From NCBI GenBank assembly GCA_021805565.1, contig JAJZFA010000008.1, positions 1 to 56,440 of the forward strand: a stretch of DNA of 56,440 nt, in the 5' to 3' direction. Below the pieces are notes generated by a model that was not told the origin of the DNA, did no database searches, and worked only from the letters and a program-made list of their open reading frames with translations. This DNA comes from Pseudomonadota bacterium (lineage in GTDB: Bacteria > Pseudomonadota > Alphaproteobacteria > Acetobacterales > Acetobacteraceae). Position 1 is the stretch's first letter, and each line of letters starts with the position of its first letter. The position numbers and the translations under genes are program-made. Below, piece after piece: positions 17,403 to 28,182 of this stretch.

Positions 17403-17475
17403 TGGCAGGTGGCGATGCTAACGGCTCACGCCAACGTGTAGGCAATTCCAAGCGGGGAACCTCATCTTGTCAGGC

Positions 17476-19098
17476 ATGTCAGACACGAAACCAACGACGC
17501 CCAATCCTGCCGGTCATGTCATGAACGCCCCGCCGAGGCGGCAGGCCAAGCCCCCCGGTCCTTGCGCCATGGTGATCTTCGGCGCAGCCGGCGATCTGAC
17601 GAAGCGGCTGCTGGTGCCTGCCCTGTACAATTTGGCCACGACGGGACTGCTGCCCGAACACTTTGCACTGATCGGGGTCGATCTCGCCGATTTGAATGCC
17701 GATTCATGGCGCGACAGCCTGCATAAAATGATGGAGACGTTCGTCGGTAAGGCCGCCAGCGAAAGCCGGATCGATGCGGTCGATGAAGCCACATGGAAGC
17801 GCCTGACCGGCCATACCGGTTATATCCAGGGCGACCTGAACGACGATGCCCTGTACGAAAAGCTTAAGCAGTATCTCGATAAGCTGACCGATACCGGCGG
17901 CAACGTCCTGTTCTATCTGGCGGTCGGCGATCGCTTCTTCGGGCCTGTGGTCACACATATCGGCAAGGCTGGACTGTTTGGGGAAAACTGGGACCAGGAT
18001 GGCACCAAGCCAGAACATTGGCGCCGCGTGGTGATCGAAAAACCGTTCGGTCACGACGAAGCCTCCGCCAAGGCGCTGAATTCCACGATTTTGCGCTGTG
18101 CGGAAGAGCATCAGATTTTCCGCATCGACCATTTCCTGGGCAAGGAGACGGTGCAGAACATCATGGCGCTGCGCTTCGCAAACGGGATGTTCGAGCCGCT
18201 TTGGAACCGCGACCGGATCGACCATGTGCAGATCACGGCGGCCGAGACGGTCGGCGTGGAAACGCGCGGCAAGTTCTATGAAAAAACCGGCGCTCTGCGC
18301 GACATGATCCCGAACCATGTGTTCCAGCTTCTCGCCATGGTGGCGATGGAACCGCCGGGCGGGTTCGACGCCAACGCGGTGCGCAGCCGCAAGGCGGATG
18401 TCTTCAGGGCATTGCGCACGGTCGCTCCGGAAGACGCGGTGCGCGGCCAGTACGGTCCAGGCCCCAACGGCGTGGCCGGCTATCGCCAGGAAAAGGATGT
18501 GGCGCCAGACTCCGGCACCGAAACCTATGCCGCGGTTCAACTGGCGATCGACAACTGGCGCTGGGCCGGCGTGCCGTTCTTCCTGCGCACCGGCAAGCAC
18601 ATGTCGCGCCGGGTGACCGAAATCGCCATCCGCTTTAAACCCGCGCCGTTCGCGCCGTTCGAGGATACCGACGTCGCGTCGCTGCCACCCAACTGGCTGC
18701 TGCTGCAAATCCAGCCGGATGAGGGAATCGCCTTGCAGTTCGAGGTGAAGCGGCCCGGCCCGGTGGTGGATCTGGCCGCCGTCCGGATGGCCTTCAAATA
18801 CGACGACTGGTTCCCGAAGGAACCGAATATTGGCTACGAAACGCTGATTTTCGATGTCATGACCGGGGACCAGACCTTGTTCAACCGGTCCGACATGGTG
18901 GAGGAAACCTGGCGGGTGGTCGGCAAAATTTTGGAACGCTGGTCGGCCGAAGCGCCATCGGATTTTCCGAATTATGCCTCCGGCAGCGACGGGCCGGCCG
19001 AAGCGGATGCGCTACTGGCGCGTGAGGGCCGGTCTTGGCGACCGACGGCCGATAACGGCAAGAGCGGGCCGGCGCCCCAAACCAAACCGGCGGTTTAG
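17476..19098 (+). CDS. zwf: glucose-6-phosphate 1-dehydrogenase
   Basis: 540 residues. The NADP-binding start MVIFGAAGDLTKRLLVPALY and the active-site motif RIDHFLGKETVQNIMALRFA are diagnostic. It converts glucose 6-phosphate to 6-phosphogluconolactone, entering the oxidative pentose phosphate or Entner-Doudoroff pathway. The N-terminus has about 30 extra residues (proline-rich) before the NADP fold. A TTG three codons upstream with GGGGAA spacing is an alternative start. The usual partners (pgl, edd, gnd) are not adjacent. The C-terminal tail is basic and rich in Pro/Ala. Confidence 0.95.
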   Translation: MSDTKPTTPNPAGHVMNAPPRRQAKPPGPCAMVIFGAAGDLTKRLLVPALYNLATTGLLPEHFALIGVDLADLNADSWRDSLHKMMETFVGKAASESRIDAVDEATWKRLTGHTGYIQGDLNDDALYEKLKQYLDKLTDTGGNVLFYLAVGDRFFGPVVTHIGKAGLFGENWDQDGTKPEHWRRVVIEKPFGHDEASAKALNSTILRCAEEHQIFRIDHFLGKETVQNIMALRFANGMFEPLWNRDRIDHVQITAAETVGVETRGKFYEKTGALRDMIPNHVFQLLAMVAMEPPGGFDANAVRSRKADVFRALRTVAPEDAVRGQYGPGPNGVAGYRQEKDVAPDSGTETYAAVQLAIDNWRWAGVPFFLRTGKHMSRRVTEIAIRFKPAPFAPFEDTDVASLPPNWLLLQIQPDEGIALQFEVKRPGPVVDLAAVRMAFKYDDWFPKEPNIGYETLIFDVMTGDQTLFNRSDMVEETWRVVGKILERWSAEAPSDFPNYASGSDGPAEADALLAREGRSWRPTADNGKSGPAPQTKPAV

Positions 19099-19118
19099 CC
19101 ACAGTGGCTGCCGCCGGT

Positions 19119-20597
19119 TCAGCGGGCCAGGACGCGGGCGGCCTCCTTCGTTTTGGAGACCGCAGACGCGGCTTGTAACACAGCCGAGGATATTTCGACG
19201 ATATTTGCCGACACCGTCGAGACCGCGCCCGACGCATTCTGCATGCTGGCCGACATGCCGCGGGTGACCGCGCTTTGTTCTTCCACTGCCGCCGCCGTCA
19301 GCGTGACGCTTTCCCGCACCGTGGTCACAGCGTCGCGGATCGCGGCCAGTGCGCCGGCAACCGAACTCGATGTGGTTTGGATCGCTTCGATCTCGGTGGA
19401 TATCTGTTCGGTCGCCTTGGCTGCCTGAACCGCAAGATTCTTAACCTCCGACGCGACCACGGCAAAGCCCTTGCCGGCGTCTCCGGCGCGTGCCGATTCG
19501 ATCGTGGCGTTCAGCGCCAGCAGATTGATCTGGCTCGCCACCGACCGGATCAGCCCGACGATGCCGTTCATCGCCTGCGCCGCCTGTGCCAGGGTTTCGG
19601 TGTTCCGGCCGACCGAAACGATCTGCTCGAACGCGCTTTCCGTCGCCGTCCGCGATTTGGACATGCTTTGCGATATCTCGGCGATCGAGGCGGCCAGTTC
19701 TTCCGCGCTGGCAGCGACCGATTGCACATTGTTCGACGTCTCGTCCGCCGCGGCGGCGGCGGAACGGGCTTCGGTGCTGGATAAATCGATCGCACCGTCG
19801 ATCTCGCCGAAATTCTGGTCGATCAATAGCTTGAGGTTGGCCAGACGCTGCACTTGCGCGGTGATATCGGTTGCGAATTTCACGACTTTCACGACCTTAC
19901 CCTGCAAATCCAGAACCGGATTGTAGGATGCATCCAGCCGGACTTCGTTGCCATTCTTGGCGATCCGGACAAACTGCCCCGCCTGAAACTCGCCGCGCCG
20001 CAAGCTATCCCACAGGTTCGCATAGTCCTGGCTCGTCCGATAACCGGGTTCGACGAATAAGCGGTGGTTCTGGCCACGGACTTCGTCCAGCCGGTAACCC
20101 ATGGCTTTCAAAAAATTGGCGTTGGCATCCAGCACCGTGCCGTCGGCGGCAAACTCGATGACCGCCAGCGACCGGTCGATCGCGGCGCTGCGCACGGCAT
20201 AATCCAGGTTCAGCAGCCGTTCCCGCGCGTCGGTCCATTCCACGGCGAAGCCAATCCGCTGGCGGTTGTCCGTCAGCGGCGAGACCGCCAGGTCGAATAC
20301 GCGCGAGCCTACCCGGATTGTCGCGCTGTGCGGCGCTTCGAGCGTACCAAGCATGGTTCGCTGGTGGGCGGGAGTCCGATGGAAGATGTCGATGTTGGCC
20401 CCGATCAGGGTTGCCGAGCTAAATTGGGGCAGCTCCTTGCGCAAATCAGGTTCCGCGTCCCGCATCAGCGCCAGGGCGGCCTTATTTATGTAGGCGATGT
20501 TCAGATTATTGTCCGCGATCATGACGCTGGTGCGCAATGCTTCCAACGCTATCGTCCTGGCCGCCAGGCTATCTCGCGTTTTTTTATTGCCGAACAT
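19119..20597 (-). CDS. cytoplasmic PAS-domain methyl-accepting chemotaxis protein
   Basis: 492 residues. Two PAS-like modules: [19 protein letters not shown] at the N-terminus and a second around [20 protein letters not shown] followed by [18 protein letters not shown] and a VVKFATDIT tail. The methyl-accepting signalling domain follows, with the hairpin tip [18 protein letters not shown] near its centre. There is no signal peptide, membrane segment or HAMP domain, so it should sense an intracellular cue such as redox or a small molecule. No other chemotaxis gene is nearby. The start [11 protein letters not shown] is preceded by AAGGAT; upstream in-frame sequence is leader. Confidence 0.9.
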   Translation of the reverse strand: MFGNKKTRDSLAARTIALEALRTSVMIADNNLNIAYINKAALALMRDAEPDLRKELPQFSSATLIGANIDIFHRTPAHQRTMLGTLEAPHSATIRVGSRVFDLAVSPLTDNRQRIGFAVEWTDARERLLNLDYAVRSAAIDRSLAVIEFAADGTVLDANANFLKAMGYRLDEVRGQNHRLFVEPGYRTSQDYANLWDSLRRGEFQAGQFVRIAKNGNEVRLDASYNPVLDLQGKVVKVVKFATDITAQVQRLANLKLLIDQNFGEIDGAIDLSSTEARSAAAAADETSNNVQSVAASAEELAASIAEISQSMSKSRTATESAFEQIVSVGRNTETLAQAAQAMNGIVGLIRSVASQINLLALNATIESARAGDAGKGFAVVASEVKNLAVQAAKATEQISTEIEAIQTTSSSVAGALAAIRDAVTTVRESVTLTAAAVEEQSAVTRGMSASMQNASGAVSTVSANIVEISSAVLQAASAVSKTKEAARVLAR

Positions 20598-20762
20598 GAA
20601 TAATCCTTGCGCTGGTCCTTGCCGTCGGCCCCCTGTGTGACAGATGTTTCCTAACAAGGTCTTAATGACGCTGCCGGCTCCGCCATTTGTAACGATTCCC
20701 CCGGCCCTTCAAACGCCCCGGCCGATGATCTAACGTGACGTGGCATGCAGCGAAGGACGCGG

Positions 20763-22127
20763 ATGATGAACGACCTTATCCCAGGCGACGATCTGTTAGT
20801 GGAAACGGACCGGCGTCACATGATCCATCCGCTGCACTTCGCCAAGGATCACGCCACGCCGAAAGTCTATGTGTCCGGCAAGGTTGCCATGCTGCGCACC
20901 GCCGACGGGCGCGAATACATCGACGCCCTGTCGTCGCTGTGGAACGTCAATATCGGCCATGGCCGGAAAGAACTCGCCGCCGTCGCGGCCGCGCAAATGG
21001 AAAAACTGGCCTATGCGTCTGCCTATGCCGGCTTCACTAATGAACCGGCGATTCGTCTGGCCGAAAAAATCGTCAGCCTTTCCTACGACAACATGGCGGC
21101 GGTCTATTTCACCACCAGCGGTTCGGAATCCAACGAAAGCGCCTTCAAATTCGCCCGCTATCACTGGAAGCGGCTGGGCAAGCCGGACAAGGTGAAGATT
21201 ATCTCGCGCCGCTACGGCTATCACGGCGTCACCATGGGGGCACTCAGCGCGACCAGCCTGCCCAACTACCAGAAGATGTTCGGCCCAACGGTGCCGGAAT
21301 TCCTGCAGGTCGCACCGCCCTACCCATACCGCTGGCCCGGCAATGGCGATGCCGGCATCGGCGCGGCGGACGCGGTGGAAGACACCATCCTGGCCGAGGG
21401 CGCCGATACGGTCGCGGCCATCATAGCCGAACCGGTGATGGGGTCGGGTGGGGTTATCGTTCCGCCACCATCCTACTTTCCCCGGCTGCGAGAGATTTGC
21501 GACCGTCACAATGTGTTGCTCATCGCCGATGAGGTCATCACCGGGTTCGGACGCACCGGCCAGTGGTTCGGCATGGGGCACTGGAACACAAAGCCGGACC
21601 TGATGTCCTTTGCCAAGGGCGTCACCTCCGGCTATCTGCCGCTGGGCGGCGTCATCATTTCGAAGCACATGCATCAGGTTCTGCTGGATGCGCCGGCCGA
21701 CGAAAAATTTATGCACGCCGCGACCTATTCCGGCCATCCGGTGTGCTGTGCCGTCGCGCTGGCCAACATCGGCATCATCGAGAATGAAGGCATGGTCGAA
21801 CGTGCCCGCATCCAGGGCGACCGGTTCCGCGCCGGACTGGAAACACTGCTGACGCTGCCGAATGTCGGGGAAGTGCGCGGCATCGGCATGCTGGCCGCCA
21901 TCGAATTGGTGGAAGACAAGGCCAGCAAGGCTCCTGCCAAGGGCCTGGGTGCCCGGGTCGTGGCCGAAGCCGCCAACCGAGGTGCGATCTTGCGGCTGCG
22001 CGCCGCCGCCGACGGGCCGCCGGCCAGCGGCGATACGCTGTGTTTCGCGCCGCCGCTGCCGACGCCGGAAGCAACGCTGGACCGGCTGGTGCGGATCGTC
22101 GGCGAGTCGATCCTTGCCGTGACATAG
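20763..22127 (+). CDS. class III aminotransferase (omega-amino acid:pyruvate type)
   Basis: 454 residues, PLP-dependent. The substrate/PLP regions are present: FTTSGSESNESAFKFARYHW, YHGVTMGALSAT, ADEVITGFGRTG and the Schiff-base lysine in MSFAKGVTSGYLPLGGV. This subgroup transfers the terminal amino group of omega-amino acids, amines or taurine-like donors to pyruvate; the exact donor is not clear. GAAGGA lies 5 bp before the chosen Met-Met start. It is divergent from the chemoreceptor gene, and the gamma-glutamyltransferase gene follows after 15 bp on the same strand, so the two may be co-transcribed. Confidence 0.9.
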   Translation: MMNDLIPGDDLLVETDRRHMIHPLHFAKDHATPKVYVSGKVAMLRTADGREYIDALSSLWNVNIGHGRKELAAVAAAQMEKLAYASAYAGFTNEPAIRLAEKIVSLSYDNMAAVYFTTSGSESNESAFKFARYHWKRLGKPDKVKIISRRYGYHGVTMGALSATSLPNYQKMFGPTVPEFLQVAPPYPYRWPGNGDAGIGAADAVEDTILAEGADTVAAIIAEPVMGSGGVIVPPPSYFPRLREICDRHNVLLIADEVITGFGRTGQWFGMGHWNTKPDLMSFAKGVTSGYLPLGGVIISKHMHQVLLDAPADEKFMHAATYSGHPVCCAVALANIGIIENEGMVERARIQGDRFRAGLETLLTLPNVGEVRGIGMLAAIELVEDKASKAPAKGLGARVVAEAANRGAILRLRAAADGPPASGDTLCFAPPLPTPEATLDRLVRIVGESILAVT

Positions 22128-22142
22128 CAGCGGGCGTTGTCG

Positions 22143-23954
22143 ATGCCTGCGATAGACCGGGCCCGCATGGTATCGCCGGCCCGGACGGACCTGCATCCCT
22201 TGGCCGGCGGGCTGGCTCGCGCTATATCGGCCGCCCTTTTGCTCTGGTCCTTTTCTGTCCGCGCCGGGTCCCCGCCACCCACCGAATCCACCGCCGGCCT
22301 GGTCGTGTCCGCGCAGCGCCTGGCGGCGGAGGCCGGCACCGCCATCCTGCACCAGGGCGGCAATGCCATCGATGCAGCCGTCGCGGTGGGCTACGCGGAA
22401 GCCGTCGTCAATCCGTGCTGCGGCAATATCGGCGGCGGCGGTTTCCTGACCGCGCATTTGCCCGGTGGCCGCGACATCTTCCTGAACTTCCGCGAAACCG
22501 CCCCAGCCGCGGCCACACGCGACATGTACCTCGGCCCTGGGGGCCAGCCAGTTCCGGGCGCCAGCACACATGGCTGGAAATCCGTCGCCGTCCCCGGCAC
22601 CGTGCTGGGCCTCGACACCGCCCTGACGACATACGGCACCTTGCCGCGCGCCACTGTCATGGACGCGGCGATCCGGCTCGCCCGGGACGGCTTCGTACTG
22701 ACCGCGCCCGATGCCGATATCCTGGCCCGCGGCGCCCCGCGCCTGCGCCAGAATCCCGGCGCCGCACGCATCTTCCTGCGCCCCGACGGGTCGCCGCTAC
22801 AGGCCGGCGACCGGCTGCGCCAGCCGGACCTGGCCGCCACTTTGCAGGCCATCGCCGATCATGGCCCCAGCGCCTTCTACCAGGGCGATGTTCCCCAAAC
22901 GGTGGAAGCCGCGTCCAAAGCCGGCGGAGGCATCGTAACCGCCGCCGATTTTGCCGCCTATCGCGTTGCCGAAGCGCCGCCAACGTCCTGCGATTATCGC
23001 GGCTATCGCATCGAGTCGGCGCCGCTGCCGTCTTCTGGCGGCACCACGATCTGCGAAATCCTCGGCATTCTGGAAGGCTACGATCTGCGCGGTATGGGGT
23101 TCCACGCCGCCCAGGCCGTTCACGTCATGACCGAGGCCTTCCGGCTCGCGTTCTTCGACCGTAACACTTATCTGGGCGATCCGGCGTTTATCGATGCACC
23201 GCTCACGCGCCTGCTGTCGCATGACTACCTCAGCGGCCTGCGCGGCACGATCGGCGACCGGGCCAGACCGTCAATCAGTCTGGGGCCGGCCATCGCCGCG
23301 GCACCCGAAAAGCCGCAAACGACCCATTTTTCCGTCCTGGACAAGAACGGCGGCGCGGTTTCCGTCACCTACACGCTCAACGGCGGCTTCGGTGCCGGCG
23401 TGGTCGCTGGCGACACCGGCTTCCTGCTCAACGACGAAATGGATGATTTTTCTGCCAAACCCGGCTTCCCGAATCAGTTCGGCCTAGTGCAAGGCGAGGT
23501 CAACGCCATTGCCCCCGGCAAACGGCCGCTGTCGTCCATGGCACCCACCATTGTTCTGAAGGACGGTAAGGTCGCGATGGTGGTTGGTTCGCCCGGCGGG
23601 CCGCTGATCATTACCGCCATCGTGCAGACGATCCTGAACGTCATCGACTATGGGATGGACGCCCAGCAGGCGGTCGATGCGCCCCGCCTGCACCAGCAAT
23701 GGCTGCCGGATATGCTGTTCGCCGAACCCCTGGCGCTGTCGCCTGACACGTCGGCCCTGCTGAAGCAGATGGGCTATGCGATCCGGCCGATCGCACCATC
23801 CGGCGCGGTCGCGCTGATCGTTTCTGGCGCCCTGGCGACCCAGGCGAATGCCGCGTCCGGGCCCGACTCCCTGGCACCGCACCGATCCAGGCCGGACGCG
23901 TTCTATGGCGCCAACGACTCCCGCCGTCCCGCCGGGGCCGCGATCGCGCCGTGA
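22143..23954 (+). CDS. ggt: gamma-glutamyltransferase (first copy)
   Basis: 603 residues. A hydrophobic signal (LARAISAALLLWSFSVRAG) suggests export to the periplasm. AGTAILHQGGNAIDAAVAVG and CGNIGGGGFL are family hallmarks. The self-processing site is PQTTHFSVLDKNGGAVSVT, where the Thr becomes the N-terminal nucleophile of the small subunit. GGTTICEILGILEGYD and the late SPGGPLIITA motif complete the fold. It would cleave glutathione and other gamma-glutamyl compounds. A TTG two codons upstream is an alternative start. It probably shares a transcript with the aminotransferase. Confidence 0.93.
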   Translation: MPAIDRARMVSPARTDLHPLAGGLARAISAALLLWSFSVRAGSPPPTESTAGLVVSAQRLAAEAGTAILHQGGNAIDAAVAVGYAEAVVNPCCGNIGGGGFLTAHLPGGRDIFLNFRETAPAAATRDMYLGPGGQPVPGASTHGWKSVAVPGTVLGLDTALTTYGTLPRATVMDAAIRLARDGFVLTAPDADILARGAPRLRQNPGAARIFLRPDGSPLQAGDRLRQPDLAATLQAIADHGPSAFYQGDVPQTVEAASKAGGGIVTAADFAAYRVAEAPPTSCDYRGYRIESAPLPSSGGTTICEILGILEGYDLRGMGFHAAQAVHVMTEAFRLAFFDRNTYLGDPAFIDAPLTRLLSHDYLSGLRGTIGDRARPSISLGPAIAAAPEKPQTTHFSVLDKNGGAVSVTYTLNGGFGAGVVAGDTGFLLNDEMDDFSAKPGFPNQFGLVQGEVNAIAPGKRPLSSMAPTIVLKDGKVAMVVGSPGGPLIITAIVQTILNVIDYGMDAQQAVDAPRLHQQWLPDMLFAEPLALSPDTSALLKQMGYAIRPIAPSGAVALIVSGALATQANAASGPDSLAPHRSRPDAFYGANDSRRPAGAAIAP

Positions 23955-24106
23955 CCGACCGGCGGAAGCTGGTGGCGACCGATGTCGTGCAGGCGGTCAA
24001 CGGCATACAGCAGCTTCAACCGATGAGGAACAAGCGCGAGGCATTGCCCGCCGCGCCGGGCGAAACCACAACGCTGCTGGCCGGCAATCGACTACGGCTT
24101 CCGGGT

Positions 24107-27100
24107 TCAACCAGCCAGCACCATCGCCCGCTCCTCCACCGACAGGCCATAGAGAGCGAAACTCGCTTCGTTCAACGCTGTCTCAGCCGTAGCGATATCC
24201 GCCTCCAACCGATTGAGTTCGGCGGCGAGCGCGACGACGCCCTCCACCAGTGCGGGATTTGTCGCGGGCGGAATACGACGGAGCCTGTTGCACAGGGCCT
24301 TGCCGGTCAGCCGCTCCGTCACCGTCGTGACCGCGGTAAGGCGGCGCCAGACGGCGTGCACAAAGTCACCCTCGGCCGCCGTGACGAAGACGCGGTCCAC
24401 CACCGGCACCCCGTCGGCGAGAAGCGCGAGTTCGCCGCCCGTGAGGGTGATGGAAAGGCGCGCACCAGGGCGTAGCGCGGCGCCAACCGCCGCCTCCCGC
24501 CGTGCGACCTCGGCCTCCCGCAGCGTCATGCCGCGGGCGCGGCGCTCGCGGGTACCAAGGCTCGCGGGTGCGTTCGATGCAAAGTCCTCGGCGGCGGGGA
24601 GGCCGTGGAACAGCCATTCCGGCGGGCGATCACGGGTTGGGACATCGAGGCGGCGGGCGAGGGCGTCGAGAATCCGGCGGCGACCGGTGTGGAGGCGCTG
24701 GAGGTCGCGCGCAAGGGTAGCGACTGGCGCCTGAGCGGCGGCCTCGGCGTGGGGAATTGGCAGGTCCTTGATGAACTGGCGGTTAGCCTCGAAATAATCG
24801 TTGTCCTTCGGCTTGGCGGTACGGCGGAAGACGAAGTCGGCGACCGGCGCGTTGAGGACGCCGAGGAGGAACCATGGGTCCGTGCCGTCCGCGGGGACGA
24901 TTCCATTCACCCTGACGTTGTTGAGCGCGAAGCCGCCGGCCTCATCGTAGCAGATACGAAGGTTGGGAACCGTCTGGGCAGCGATCAGTTTAGGCCAGTC
25001 CTGCTTGTCGAGGTTTTTGAGGTAAACGTACCCGTACCACTGATCGTTCAAAACTGGGCCGGTTTCCGTGCCGTCCGCTGCGACTCTGACCTCGCGTCGT
25101 TCCAATTCATGCTTGAATTGCGTCAGGTAAGCCCACGCTTTCGGGTAATAGCGCATCATCGTTCCCTCGGGGATGAGACGCATCGTTCCCTCCGCGTTCG
25201 GTGCATAAGGAAAAAAATGTGCGTTTTGGAGGAAGGATCAATATACCGCTTTGCCTCTGCTCCCGAAACGAGCGGCTTCATAATCGCGTCTTCGATTTCG
25301 ACCTCGTAGGCTCTTGGGCGCGGCGATCCCGGCGGGCGGCAGCGGTAGCGGCCGGGGCCGAGCCGGTCGAGGTGGAAGATCGCATCCGCACTCGTCTGCA
25401 CGCCGACGAAGATCTGCGTCGTCACCGCAGTCAGTGGGCGGCAGTTCCGCGCGAGCCGATTGATCAGGGTGCGTGCGTTGCCCGCGAGCATGACCCAGCG
25501 GCCGCCATGATCCTGCTCCCCCCAGGCGAGCGCACCGCCTGCCATCCACGGGTCCGGCGGAACCTGCGACGGCCCCCTCGGCGCTTCCGCCAGTTGGATC
25601 GCCCCGGTCGGGGCACGCGAGAAAAATTGCAACGCCGTATAGACCGTCGCCTCCTCGAACACCTGGTAGCTCCGAAAGTCGAGCCAGCGGTCGAGGTGAC
25701 GCCCGCGTGAGACGAGGCCCCGCAGCCCCGCGCCATAGTCGTTTACCGTCCAAACGGAGGGTGCGATGTAGCCCATCCGTCCGCACGGGCGGAGCAGCCG
25801 CAACCCCATCTCGATGAAGGGAAGATAGAGGTCGAAATTGCCAGTACGGGTGCTTTCGTAGGGGTTTCGCGCGTTGACACGGCCGTTGACAAGCCAGTCC
25901 GCGACATCGGGATGGGCGGGTCGGAAGTTCTGCAACTTAACGTAGGGCGGGTTGCCGACCACCGCGTCGAAGCCGCCCCGCGCGAACACCTCCGGAAAGG
26001 CCGCGTGCCAGTCGAAGGCGTTGACGCGCTCTCGCCCCGATTCGTCGAAGGCCTCCATCTGCACCCCGACGTAGAAGGCGGGGGGGACAAGGGAGTTGCC
26101 CGGCTTCACCGTTGCGTCGAGCGACGAGAGCGGCCGGTCAGAACGCGCGGTGTGGAGCCAGAGCGCGAGTTGCGCGATCTCGACGGAGGACGGGTTGATA
26201 TCGACGCCGTGGATCGCGGTTGCAAGGAAGTCGTGCATCGGCTCGGACGGCGCGCCCACGTCGCGAAGCGGTTCGGTGTCGCGCCATGCCGCCTCCAGGT
26301 AGCGGAGCGCGGTGATAAGGAAAGCGCCGGAGCCGCACGCAGGGTCCACCACCGTGAAACGGCGAAGCGCGTCACGGTAACGCTCGACCGCCGCGCCGCT
26401 CGGCGGTTCGTTCCCGGGCCACCCGGCATCACGCCGCATCTCCGCTAGCCGCGGACCGATCGTCCCGTCCACGAGCCGCTCCACGACCCACTCCGGGGTG
26501 TAGTACACGCCGTCAGTCTTGCGGCCGGATAGCTTGTTGACGGATTCCCTGCCCTCGGCCTGAGCCTCCAGCATCTCCAGTTCGGTAATGCTCTGCTCGA
26601 AGATATGGCCAAGCGTGTAGAGACCGAGCGCCTGTCGCTCAGTCCCCTCGCCAAGCGCGGCGGCGTAGTTGTAGGTGGCGCAGAGAAAAAGGACGGTGAG
26701 CGGCGCTGCCGCGATGGACGCTTCGTTCTGAGCCTGGTTGATCTCGCAGAACAGCCGATTGGGAACATGCAGTGCGTCCAGCGCCGCATCGGGGGCAAAC
26801 AGGCCGCCGTTGAACCGGTGGATTGCCTCACGCCCGAAGGGCGTGCCCGCGTTCATCGCATGGAACAGGCGCGTCATATCCGCCCAGATCGTGGTTGCGT
26901 TGGGGTCGTAGTAAGGATCGGCGCTGCGGGCCGACAGGAAATCCTGTAGTAGTTTCGGCGGAAAAGCGAGGACCCGCCCCATGTCCTCGCAGTAGAAAAC
27001 GAAAAGCAACCTATCGAGAATTTTTTGCGCCAAACGGACGATGCGACCGTTCGTGCCCGGATAGCGCGACGTAAGCGGGCCGTTGTCTATGACCAACGTT

Positions 27101-27906
27101 GCGATCAGTTGGTCGCGGAACGCCTTGTATCGTTCGTAGAACTCCGTTTCGATTTGTCTGTCGCGAAAGCGGCGCTGCTCGATAAGGGTGAGGAGCGCGG
27201 GCTTGCCGCCCCGCGTCAGGAGCAAGTCGCGGTGGAAAACGCGATAAAAGAGATAGCGGCCGAAACGCGCCTCCTCCGTGTCGTCGAGCAAGGAAGGAGC
27301 ACTGAACAGGTCGCCTTGCCGCTGGCGAACAACGAAGGAAAGGTACTGGCTCCTGCCCCGGTCATACCAATAGAGGCGGAACTCGTTCATATCCGTGACA
27401 ATCCCCCAACGCGGTAGGATCGGTTCGCTGCCGATCATCCCTCGCCGCGCGCCGCCGAGGTAGTCGAGGCACTGGTCCACCGGTGAACGGCGGTTGCCCT
27501 TGCGCGATTGCTCCGTATCGAGGGTAGCCCGCCCCCGGCGTGTTCCCTTGAACTCGCAGACCGCCTGGGGCACGTCCCGGTTTCCGGTAAGGTAGCCGAG
27601 CGCGAGGTCGGCCCGGCCCAGCCCGCCGCCCGCGCCGGTACCGGGGATCGGGAACTGCTGGATCATCGAGTAGCCGTCGCCGGCCGCACCCTGCCCAGGT
27701 CCGACGTAGTCCCAGGTGTCTCGGAAGAAGGTCTCAACAAAGGCCGCCTCGGCGCTCGTTTCGCCGGCGTCGGGCCGCTCGGCCCAATTTCGAAGGCGTT
27801 CAAGAAGGGTTGTTTCGGCGGCTGTGTCGCTGAAGGCAGCGTAGTCATCGGCCCAAACCGAACGGAGGAAGGTCGGGTTGAGGAACGAGTTATGCGAGGG
27901 CGTCAT
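24107..27906 (-). pseudogene. type IIG (Eco57I-like) restriction-modification enzyme, split by a -1 frameshift
   Basis: Read from the right: an N-terminal nuclease-like region (CEFKGTRRGRATLDTEQSRK, near residue 130), a helical linker, then the gamma-type N6-adenine methyltransferase: TVVDPACGSGAFLITALRYL (SAM site) and DAVVGNPPYVKLQNF (catalytic NPPY). The C-terminal third, the target-recognition region, continues in another frame (PKAWAYLTQFKHELERREV onward). The first frame ends at 25156; the second opens upstream of 25183. The switch lies at a T7 run where a one-base backward slip would give HIFFPYAPNAEG, the expected family sequence. It could be a real disruption, an indel error, phase variation or programmed frameshifting. 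I start at MTPSHNSFLNPTF. It is a single-gene system with no separate R or S gene. Confidence 0.85.
25210..25217 (-). other. slippery T TTT TTC frameshift site in the restriction-modification gene
   Basis: In the coding strand the zero-frame codons are ATT TTT TTC, so the heptamer T TTT TTC is in the correct X XXY YYZ phase for a -1 shift. After the shift the next codon is CCT, which is exactly in frame with the C-terminal part. No convincing downstream stem-loop was seen, but a 12-bp direct repeat (GAGGGAACGATG, coding strand, plus positions 25157-25168 and 25181-25192) lies just downstream. Confidence 0.6.
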
Positions 27907-28129
27907 AACGGTGAATAGGCCCCGGTCGCCAAAGCCGGTCAAGAGCGCCCGGTTACAGAGATTCGGCCTCGCGCTATGGATTGACCTGGATCCGCCTTTC
28001 CTTCGTTATTGCCATGCTGTTGTTATGGTTCTGAAGCCAGTGTCCGAATTTCTGTGTGTGAGGCTTGGTTAGGCGCTGACTCGTCTTCGGCACCCATCAA
28101 GGTATGACATCGGCCCAATGAACGCGGAT

Positions 28130-28147
28130 GACGGGCCGGCGCCCGTC
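28130..28147. terminator. GC-rich hairpin downstream of the acyl-CoA dehydrogenase gene
   Basis: GACGGGC-CGGC-GCCCGTC forms a perfect 7-bp stem with a 4-nt loop, 35 bp beyond the stop of the minus-strand acyl-CoA dehydrogenase gene. It lacks a clear T tract on that strand, so a terminator function is only suggested. The 28 bp around it are otherwise non-coding. Confidence 0.35.
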
Positions 28148-28182
28148 ACGCCGGATAGGGCAGACCTAATGCGGGCACTGCC

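Noticed and set aside
20796-22571. 591-codon minus frame
   Set aside because: Antisense to the aminotransferase and gamma-glutamyltransferase genes; low-complexity, typical of GC-rich shadow frames.
23951-24475. 174-codon plus frame
   Set aside because: Mostly antisense to the restriction-modification C-terminus and has no family signal.
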